In this document: in pieces, positions 33,641 through 39,394 of the stretch
How positions within the stretch are numbered: the first letter of the stretch is position 1
Layout: the number at the start of each line of letters is the position of its first letter
DNA from: DASZXJ01 sp035545895
GTDB taxonomy: Bacteria; Planctomycetota; Phycisphaerae; Tepidisphaerales; Tepidisphaeraceae
Direction: 5' to 3'
NCBI GenBank assembly: GCA_035545895.1
Contig: DASZXJ010000043.1
Coordinates: forward strand, 1 to 39,394
DNA length: 39,394 bases
Program-made: the position numbers and the translations under genes
Notes under the pieces: model-generated
Told to the model about the DNA's origin: nothing
The model's database searches: none
What the model saw: only the letters and a program-made list of their open reading frames with translations

Positions 33641-34384
33641 ATGCTTTCAGTCATCATCCCAGCTTTTAACGAAGAAAAGACCCTTGCCCAGGTTCTGGAC
33701 CGGGTGCTTGCCCTGCCTCTCAAGCCGCAGGTCATTGCCGTTTCGGACGGATCGACCGACGGCACGAACGACATCATCCGAAAATATCAACAGGAGCGCG
33801 GCATCGTCGGCGTGATCTGTCCGGTCAACGGCGGCAAGGGCGCAGCCATCATCGCTGGCCTCCAGCACGCGACCGAACCCTACACCATCATCCAGGATGC
33901 CGACCTCGAATACTCGCCCGAGCAATTCGACGTCCTGCTTGAACCGATCCGCAAAAACGGCGCGACCGTGGTTTACGGTTCACGCAATCTCCATCACCCA
34001 GCCATGCGACGAAACTACTTCCACTACTTCCGTTTCTGGCTCGGTGGAAAGGTCGTTTCGCTCGTCGCCAACTACCTGTTTGCGATCCATCTCAGCGATG
34101 AAGCCACCTGCTACAAGCTCTTCCCAACCGATTTGCTCAAGCAGATGAAACTCTCCTGCCGTGGGTTCGATTTCTGCCCGGAAGTCACCGCCAAGTCGAT
34201 CCGGCTTGGCCATCGAATCCATGAAGTGCCAATCGAATACAACCCGCGCACCATGGACGAAGGCAAGAAGATTCGAGCCTGGCATGGCATTCAGGCGATC
34301 CTGGTATTGCTCAAATTCCGCCTCCTTCCTCTGGATTGGATTGTCGATCGCGCTCCAGCCAAGCGATCTGTCACCGGCACCTGA
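33641..34384 (+). CDS. Glycosyltransferase family 2 (polyprenyl-phosphate glycosyltransferase-like)
   Basis: 247 residues. The GT-A fold signatures are VIIPAFNEEKTL (4-15), VSDGSTDGT and the metal-binding IQDADLEY. The C-terminal CPEVTAKSIRLGHRIHEVPIEY and NPRTMDEGKKI are usual for dolichyl/undecaprenyl-phosphate mannosyl- or glucosyltransferases. Acceptor and sugar are not certain. It lacks C-terminal membrane helices. It is 20 nt before the sigma-like gene, which appears to have its own -10 box. The start (ATG 33641) has no ribosome binding site. Confidence 0.88.
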   Translation: MLSVIIPAFNEEKTLAQVLDRVLALPLKPQVIAVSDGSTDGTNDIIRKYQQERGIVGVICPVNGGKGAAIIAGLQHATEPYTIIQDADLEYSPEQFDVLLEPIRKNGATVVYGSRNLHHPAMRRNYFHYFRFWLGGKVVSLVANYLFAIHLSDEATCYKLFPTDLLKQMKLSCRGFDFCPEVTAKSIRLGHRIHEVPIEYNPRTMDEGKKIRAWHGIQAILVLLKFRLLPLDWIVDRAPAKRSVTGT

Positions 34385-34392
34385 TTTTCCGC

Positions 34393-34398
34393 TACAAT
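34393..34398 (+). promoter_or_regulatory. -10 box TACAAT, leaderless geometry, sigma-like gene
   Basis: TACAAT ends 6 nt before ATG 34405, exactly as before aroB GTG 11588, so the transcript would begin at the start codon. The -35 region is weak. Confidence 0.45.
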
Positions 34399-34404
34399 CA
34401 TGGC

Positions 34405-35118
34405 ATGGAACTGACCAGCGACGTGCTTGACGGCGCCCGTCGAGGCAATCGCTCCGCCATCGTCGAACTGCTGACGATGCACTACCCGATCGTCTGGCGG
34501 ATGGCGGTTGGCCTTACCGGTCGTCAAGACGTCGGTCGCGGCGTGACCAAATATCTCATGCAGCGAAGTCTCCGCGCCATGCCCAGATGGAAGGACGAAG
34601 GCGCCCCGCTTCGCTGGTTTCACCATCACACACTCCTTTCAACCCGCCGAACCGAAAAACACTCTCCTCAACCCGGCCAGGACACGCTCATCCAAACCGG
34701 CGCCGATGCGCCCGCCTATGTTGCATTCATCCATGCGTTGCGTTCTCTTCCCATGCAGCAGCGCGAGGCGTTTCTCCTGTGTTACGGGGAAAAGCTGGAA
34801 ACCCGCGCAATAGCCGTCGCGATGGATTGTTCCATCGTCGCTGCCGGCAACCATCTGCGCGAAGCAACCGATCGATTGCGCGCCTTGGGTCCCGAAGATT
34901 TCGATGCACACTCCAAACTCATGGGACAGACCTATCAAAAGCTCGCGCCCGACGAAGAACTCTCCGTGCAGGATGTTCGTCAGCGAGTTCGAAGGTATCT
35001 GTTCCCCTACTTCCTGCGGAGAACCGCAGGCCGGCTCGTGTCGCTCGTTCTGTTTGCCGCGGTTTTGTATGGCACATACTGGGTTTACCAAATGGTCGAG
35101 CATTCTTTGGAAAAATAG
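34405..35118 (+). CDS. ECF-sigma-like protein with C-terminal membrane helix
   Basis: 237 residues from ATG 34405. Residues 1-90 resemble sigma region 2 (ELTSDVLDGARRGNRSAIVELL, then VWRMAVGLTGR). Residues ~115-165 resemble region 4 (ALRSLPMQQREAFLLCYGEKLETRAIAVAMD), including a helix-turn-helix-like stretch. Region 2 lacks some usual core-binding residues. The rest is a basic segment and a hydrophobic helix (LVSLVLFAAVLYGTYWVYQMV, about 209-229), so the protein is probably membrane-bound. A longer frame opens at 34336 inside the glycosyltransferase gene and is not used. DUF456 follows after 3 nt. It may regulate transcription or have lost DNA function. Confidence 0.6.
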   Translation: MELTSDVLDGARRGNRSAIVELLTMHYPIVWRMAVGLTGRQDVGRGVTKYLMQRSLRAMPRWKDEGAPLRWFHHHTLLSTRRTEKHSPQPGQDTLIQTGADAPAYVAFIHALRSLPMQQREAFLLCYGEKLETRAIAVAMDCSIVAAGNHLREATDRLRALGPEDFDAHSKLMGQTYQKLAPDEELSVQDVRQRVRRYLFPYFLRRTAGRLVSLVLFAAVLYGTYWVYQMVEHSLEK

Positions 35119-35121
35119 CTC

Positions 35122-35631
35122 ATGGTAGACTGGCTTTGGTATCTCCTGTTGCTGTTGGCCTCGGTCGTGGGGTTGTTGGTCACGATTCTGGGTCTGCCGG
35201 GGTTGTGGTTGATGATGGCCTCCTTCGCGTGTTACGCGTGGTTGACCGGTTGGGACCATTACGTCGGCTGGGCGTCGATGGGCACGCTGCTGGGCCTGGG
35301 AATCGTCGCCGAAGTCATGGAACTGGTCGCTGGCGCTGCCGGTTCCAAAGCCGCAGGTGGACGATATCGCGGGATGATCGGCGCGGTCGTCGGCGCATTC
35401 TTTGGCGGCATATTGTTTAGCTTCATACCCGTCCCCGTCGTCAGCACGATTGCCGGCGCGTGTTTTGGCGCATTTCTTGGTGCTGCCATACTGGAACTCA
35501 GCGACCGCGACTTCCGCCACGCGTTGCGCGTCGGCTGGGGCGCTGCCAAGGGACGATTCTGGGGAATCATCATCAAGCTCTCGATCGGGATGTTAATGCT
35601 CCTGATCATCATGGCTGCGGCGATTATATAA
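35122..35631 (+). CDS. DUF456 domain-containing membrane protein
   Basis: 169 residues with about four or five membrane segments. The DUF456 pattern is visible: ILGLPGLWLMMA, GIVAEVMELVAGAAGSKAAGG, GMIGAVVGAFFGGILF and AFLGAAILEL. The function of the family is unknown. It starts 3 nt after the sigma-like gene, so the two membrane proteins are likely expressed together. Confidence 0.88.
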   Translation: MVDWLWYLLLLLASVVGLLVTILGLPGLWLMMASFACYAWLTGWDHYVGWASMGTLLGLGIVAEVMELVAGAAGSKAAGGRYRGMIGAVVGAFFGGILFSFIPVPVVSTIAGACFGAFLGAAILELSDRDFRHALRVGWGAAKGRFWGIIIKLSIGMLMLLIIMAAAII

Positions 35632-35659
35632 GCCGAAAATTGCTGCTTCGCATCTCCCT

Positions 35660-35830
35660 TCCCCCAAATGGGTTCGTTCCTCCATTTCGACCCAATGATA
35701 CTTGCAATTCCCTGCATTTTGAAACACACCCACGGCGGCGCCTTGGGCGTTTCGTTTCCCACGTCCCTTTCCGCTGTTAAGCGGGGCGGTTTTGGGTTCG
35801 TTTTGCACATTTCTGAAAACTGGACGTGGC
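35660..35830. repeat. GGGTTCGTT-type dispersed repeat fragments
   Basis: The gene-free stretch 35632-36084 carries ATGGGTTCGTTCC (from 35668) and TTTGGGTTCGTTTTG (near 35788-35802), with similar Thr/Val/Phe-type wording between. In the minus frame these read as KTNPK and NEPIWG, a recurrent spurious-protein signature I know from planctomycete genomes. The remainder (35831-36084) shows no gene or clear promoter. Confidence 0.45.
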
Positions 35831-36084
35831 GGGACATTTTGGGACACGATCCGCCAATGGTTTTCAGGTTCACATTCGATTGCCAAAGAACTTCAGCGCG
35901 CAGCGCTTCCCTATATAACTGTCGGGATTGCGCGATTGAATGATCCAGCGCGCAACACCCGGAAAAATGGTTCCGATTTCATCAGAGACAGGTGTTCACT
36001 CAACATAAGAAATCGGGGGTGGCCCAGATTTGGGCGCATGGCGGGCACCTCTCTTTGCCGTTAAGTTAATGGCATGAACGGAAC

Positions 36085-37578
36085 ATGGAATTTTCCGGAG
36101 TCGTCGTGTCGCAAGGAATAAGTGTGCAACAAGCATTTGAGCTTGCCGGGCAACATGCAAGTGCCGGGCGGTTTCCCGAGGCGGAGCACATTTATCGCGC
36201 GATTCTCACGTCTTTTCCCAACGATGTCTCAACTCATAACAACCTGGGCACGGTGCTTTGCAAACAAAATCGCTGGGCCGAGGCGGTTGAAATTTATCGC
36301 AAGGCAATTTCCTTGCAGCCACAATACGCGCCCGCACACATCAATCTGGCGATCGCGCTGGAATCCTCGGGGCAATTCGATGAAGCAATCGCAAGTTATC
36401 GTCAAGCGCTGTCAATGCAGCCCGACCATGTCGAATTGATGCATTCGTTGGGACTGGCGCTGTCAAATGTCGATCACCTGGATCAAGCGATCGAATTGTT
36501 CCGCCAGGCAATTGAGCGTCGTCCTGACTTTGGAGAAGTGTGGAACAGCCTGGCGATCGCGCTCCGCGATAACGGCCAGATCAACCAGGCCATTGAAGCT
36601 CATCGCAAGGCCGTTGCGCTTCTGCCGAAACGAGCCAAGTTCCGTTCCCATCTGGGAATGACCCTGCTTACCACCGGAGAATATCGGGAAGGTTTCGCGC
36701 TGACCGAGGCACGCTGGCAGTCGCCCGAAGAATGGGGAACAAAGGCATGGAATCTGCCGGCCCCACGATGGGATGGTCAGCCTCTCAATGGCCGAACCAT
36801 TCTGATTCATGCGGAACAGGGTTTCGGCGATGTCATTCAATTTGCCCGATATATTCCGCTTATCGCCCAACGCGGCGGAAAAGTCATTTTGGCCTGCCAG
36901 TTTGAACTGCGCAAATTGTTGAGCGGTGTCGAAGGTCTTTTCTATATCGCCACTCCGGGGTCGGCTGTTCCGAGATTCGATTTTCATTGTCCGCTTCTGA
37001 GCCTGCCTTTCACATTCGGAACGACATTGGAGACAATTCCACGCAATGTGCCCTATCTGAGGGCTGCCGCGCGATCGTCCGCCGACTGGGCCGAGCGATT
37101 AAAGCCATATCGGGAGAAGTTGAAGGTCGGCCTTTGCTGGTCCGGCCGATCGGTCACTCAACGATTCCGCCGGAGAAATCTGACGATCAACCAACTTGTT
37201 CCGCTGGCTGATATGGATAATGTCCAACTATTCAGCCTGCAAAAAGGAGACGCCGGCGCTGAACTGAAGCAGGCGGGTTCCGCGATAAATATTATCGACT
37301 GGACCAACGACCTGGCGGATTTCGCCGACACGGCTGCTTTGATTCAAAACATGGATCTCGTGATTTCCGTGGATTCGGCACCCGCGCATCTGGCCGGCGC
37401 ACTGGGCAAACCCACGTGGGTGATGCTCGGTTTTTCCGCGGATTGGCGATGGCTGCTCAATCGCAGCGACAGTCCGTGGTATCCGACGATGAAACTATTC
37501 CGGCAACCGGTGCAGGGGGATTGGCGATCGGTGATTAATCTTGTGGGTGAGGAATTGCGTAACCTGTCGAAAAAGTAA
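36085..37578 (+). CDS. TPR protein with C-terminal GT-B glycosyltransferase-like domain
   Basis: 497 residues. About six TPR units cover residues 13-215 (HNNLGTVLCKQNRWAEAVEIYRKAI and following 34-residue repeats). The rest is a GT-B-like domain: TILIHAEQGFGDVIQFARYIP, VGLCWSGR, LFSLQKGD, DLADFADTAALIQNMDLVIS and VDSAPAHLAGALGKPTWVML. The last stretch is the nucleotide-sugar side of ADP-heptose/O-GlcNAc-type transferases. This fused family is common in bacteria with large genomes. The catalytic His is not certain, so activity is open. Start ATG 36085 has no ribosome binding site; GTG 36106 is possible. Confidence 0.8.
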   Translation: MEFSGVVVSQGISVQQAFELAGQHASAGRFPEAEHIYRAILTSFPNDVSTHNNLGTVLCKQNRWAEAVEIYRKAISLQPQYAPAHINLAIALESSGQFDEAIASYRQALSMQPDHVELMHSLGLALSNVDHLDQAIELFRQAIERRPDFGEVWNSLAIALRDNGQINQAIEAHRKAVALLPKRAKFRSHLGMTLLTTGEYREGFALTEARWQSPEEWGTKAWNLPAPRWDGQPLNGRTILIHAEQGFGDVIQFARYIPLIAQRGGKVILACQFELRKLLSGVEGLFYIATPGSAVPRFDFHCPLLSLPFTFGTTLETIPRNVPYLRAAARSSADWAERLKPYREKLKVGLCWSGRSVTQRFRRRNLTINQLVPLADMDNVQLFSLQKGDAGAELKQAGSAINIIDWTNDLADFADTAALIQNMDLVISVDSAPAHLAGALGKPTWVMLGFSADWRWLLNRSDSPWYPTMKLFRQPVQGDWRSVINLVGEELRNLSKK

Positions 37579-37594
37579 TGCATTCATTACGTGA

Positions 37595-37681
37595 CATGGC
37601 CTTTTCAGGCCATGGTCTATAACAACTTGAAGTTTTGGGGTCATAGGTTGAGTCAGTTCGGGCACGGCCTAAAAGGCCGTG
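37595..37681. terminator. Two similar hairpins between convergent genes
   Basis: CATGGCC-TTTTCA-GGCCATG (37595-37614) and CACGGCC-TAAAA-GGCCGTG (37663-37681) lie between the TPR gene and the minus-strand glycosyltransferase. Both share a GGCC(T)...(A)GGCC core. They may be dispersed repeats used as two-way terminators. Confidence 0.5.
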
Positions 37682-37688
37682 TCACGGG

Positions 37689-38867
37689 CTATTGCTTTTG
37701 TGCCGGCGCAAAAACCGTATCGCGCCAGACGATTTTCCCGGTCTGGCACTTGCGCAGCGAGTAAAGCAGAATCGCGATCATGATTGTCGCCGTCACGGGG
37801 ATCATCAGCGCGTAACGGATCTTGCTGCCGCCGCTCCAGTGATAAATAAATGCAAGGTAGCCGGTCATTAGTATGAAGTGAGAAGCACAGGCATAGATCC
37901 ATCGCGGGTCATGCTGCGATGCGAGTTTGTAAATGCCCCACCCAATGGCTGGGTAAAGTGAAAAGACGGCGGTTGCGAGAAAAAAGATCACCCAGAGAAT
38001 TCGCCATGGTTTTCGCCGTGGAGTACCGGAATAAATTCGCGCCCAGCCGTTGAACATCTGCTTGAGATTGCTGTGCATGCGCGTGGCGGCAAGGTGCGCG
38101 CCGGAAAATAGTCGCACGCGATATTCGTGGCTTTTAAGCAGGCGCATCATTTCGACGTCCTCGGTGATCTGGTCCTTGACGGCTTCGTGGCCCCCGACTT
38201 TTTCGTAGGCATCGCGTCGGATGAGAAAGAATTGGCCGTTGGCGGCCGCGCGGTCGGGCCTGCTGTCCTGGTTGGTCAGCGAAACTGCGTGCATGATCGC
38301 CCAGGCGGCCGCCAGCGGCGGAAGCATGAACCGCTCAAGGGAACTGTGACATTCCAGCCGGGTGAGAATGCTCAGCGCATCGTATTGCCGGCCAAGGCAA
38401 ATCGACAGCGCCGATGAGAGCGCATTGGGATCGAGTGTCACATCCGAATCGACAAAGAAAAGCCAATCGCCGGCGGCCTGCCTGGCGCCGACATGCAAAG
38501 CATGGCATTTGCCCAGCCAGCCTGGCGGTAATCCATCGAGCGGAATGTGAACCGCTTTCACGCGAGGATCGCGCGCGGCGATTCCATCGAGAATCTGCCC
38601 CGTGTCGTCGGTGCTGCGGTCGTCGATCGTGATGACGTCGAACTTGGGATGATCCTGCGCGAGAACAGCTTCGATGCAGCGGTTAATGCCGGGGCCTTCG
38701 TCCTTGGCGGGAATAAGGATTGAAACGGACGGCGGATTGTCGGGCAGTTTGCGTCGCCAGCGCGACAAGCGGCTCATGCGCTGACGGCCAAGGAGTGTGC
38801 CGATGAATAGCAGGCCCCATGCAAGGGGCCCGATCACCAAATAAGTGTCAAGCGGAGTCCAGGCCAC
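37689..38867 (-). CDS. Membrane glycosyltransferase family 2 (HpnB/CrtQ-like)
   Basis: 392 residues: one N-terminal membrane helix, a GT-A domain, and three C-terminal helices. Signatures are VSILIPAKDEGPGINRCIEA (about 48-67), ITIDDRSTDDTG, the metal-binding FVDSDVTL, and QITEDVEMMRLLK for the catalytic base. The linker GLPPGWLGKCHALHVGARQA resembles HpnB-type hopanoid-associated or carotenoid glycosyltransferases. The acceptor is not certain. It begins 5 nt after the folC stop codon, so it is cotranscribed with folC. Confidence 0.82.
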   Translation of the reverse strand: MAWTPLDTYLVIGPLAWGLLFIGTLLGRQRMSRLSRWRRKLPDNPPSVSILIPAKDEGPGINRCIEAVLAQDHPKFDVITIDDRSTDDTGQILDGIAARDPRVKAVHIPLDGLPPGWLGKCHALHVGARQAAGDWLFFVDSDVTLDPNALSSALSICLGRQYDALSILTRLECHSSLERFMLPPLAAAWAIMHAVSLTNQDSRPDRAAANGQFFLIRRDAYEKVGGHEAVKDQITEDVEMMRLLKSHEYRVRLFSGAHLAATRMHSNLKQMFNGWARIYSGTPRRKPWRILWVIFFLATAVFSLYPAIGWGIYKLASQHDPRWIYACASHFILMTGYLAFIYHWSGGSKIRYALMIPVTATIMIAILLYSLRKCQTGKIVWRDTVFAPAQKQ

Positions 38868-38872
38868 ATGGT

Positions 38873-39394
38873 TCAGACCGGACGAACCGGCGCCATATTG
38901 GAGGCGAACAACTTCTTGGCTTCGCCCACCAGATAGAGGCTGCCGGTGATACAGATCAGGTCTTCCTTGGTGACGGCCCTGTTGGCGATTTCCAGAGCAG
39001 CCGAGAGATTGGGGGCCACCTGCGCCATTTTGCCGTACAACTCGACATATTGCGCTGCAAGTTCTTCGGGGTCGGCCGTGCGCACGTTGTTGACGTTGGT
39101 GAAAATCACCTTATCCGCGCCGCTGGTGATGCGCTGAAGCATGCCGGGCACGTCCTTATCCGAACAACAGCCGAAGATGACGACCATTGAGTCATAAGGA
39201 ATATGCTGGCCGATCGCGCGCATCATGGCGTCGAGACTGGCGGCGTTGTGCGCGCCATCAACGAGCACGCGCGGATTGCCGGATAGCATTTCCATCCGGC
39301 CGGGCAGATTCGTCTTCGCCAAGCCTTCCATACACCGCTGATCGTTCAGCGCCAGTCCGCGCTGTTTGAGTTTATCGATGACCGCCAGCGCCAA
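38873..39394 (-). CDS. folC: Dihydrofolate/folylpolyglutamate synthase, C-terminal part
   Basis: The last 173 residues of a Mur-ligase-fold enzyme; the N-terminal ATPase part lies beyond the window. The open frame runs off the edge without a credible start (the first codon, TTG, is arbitrary). The C-terminal domain shows LPGRMEML, VLVDGAHNAASLDAMMRAI and SLYLVGEAKKL, which are FolC marks. It adds glutamates to folate and also makes dihydrofolate from dihydropteroate. The stop is 5 nt before the membrane glycosyltransferase. Confidence 0.92.
   Translation of the reverse strand: MALAVIDKLKQRGLALNDQRCMEGLAKTNLPGRMEMLSGNPRVLVDGAHNAASLDAMMRAIGQHIPYDSMVVIFGCCSDKDVPGMLQRITSGADKVIFTNVNNVRTADPEELAAQYVELYGKMAQVAPNLSAALEIANRAVTKEDLICITGSLYLVGEAKKLFASNMAPVRPV

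Noticed and set aside
35259..36064. ORFs over DUF456 3' end and the following gap
   Set aside because: The sequences (KTNPK, NEPIWG) are products of dispersed repeats, not genes.

Overview
The window looks like chromosomal DNA of a planctomycete, most likely a Phycisphaerae-type lineage. This is an inference from gene content and from the intergenic repeats: a 30-bp perfect hairpin of a GCGACGCGAAGCGG type, AATGACCAA arrays, AATCCGAAATCCG tracts, GGGTTCGTT-type fragments and short-looped GC hairpins. Strong Shine-Dalgarno sites are few. GC is moderate. There is no phage, plasmid or CRISPR.

Layout. 1-2538 (minus): SDR oxidoreductase, DUF167 protein, and an ion transporter cut by the window edge. 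2749-5978 (plus): pyrR-pyrB-pyrC, interrupted by a frameshifted GxxExxY cassette with inverted ends. 5979-8481: repeat-rich, AT-richer stretch with a frameshifted exported protein. 8482-17356 (plus): dut, ftsK, aroB, dprA, a Nudix hydrolase, a Ppx/GppA-HD protein and two tandem thymidylate-kinase-like genes. 17399-21272 (minus): a GH2 beta-mannosidase and DAHP synthase, the latter preceded by a complete leader-peptide attenuator. 21365-25214 (plus): tRNA-Pro(UGG), argC and a large Tat-exported lipoprotein. 25218-25922 (minus): DedA. 26002-30601 (plus): a 2[4Fe-4S] ferredoxin, then kaiC-kaiB-kaiB-hybrid histidine kinase. 30822-35631 (plus): clpC, a family 2 glycosyltransferase, a sigma-like protein with a C-terminal membrane helix, and a DUF456 protein. 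36085-37578 (plus): a TPR/glycosyltransferase-like protein. 37689-39394 (minus): folC (partial) followed by a membrane glycosyltransferase.

How the genes work together. pyrR/pyrB/pyrC serve de novo pyrimidine synthesis; dut and the thymidylate-kinase-like pair bear on dTTP supply; aroB and DAHP synthase are the first two shikimate enzymes but lie apart on opposite strands. The kai operon has no kaiA and is closed by a PAS-HisKA-HATPase-REC kinase that probably reads KaiC/KaiB state.

The most noteworthy signals are the aromatic-codon attenuator upstream of DAHP synthase (21139-21272), for which all competing stems can be written out; the KaiC-KaiB-KaiB-kinase module with a Ser-Ser phosphosite equivalent and a charged KaiC tail; the inverted-repeat-bounded GxxExxY cassette that supplies the pyrB stop codon; the tandem TMP kinases of which the second has Arg in place of the P-loop Lys; and a membrane-anchored sigma-like protein whose promoter geometry suggests a leaderless mRNA.
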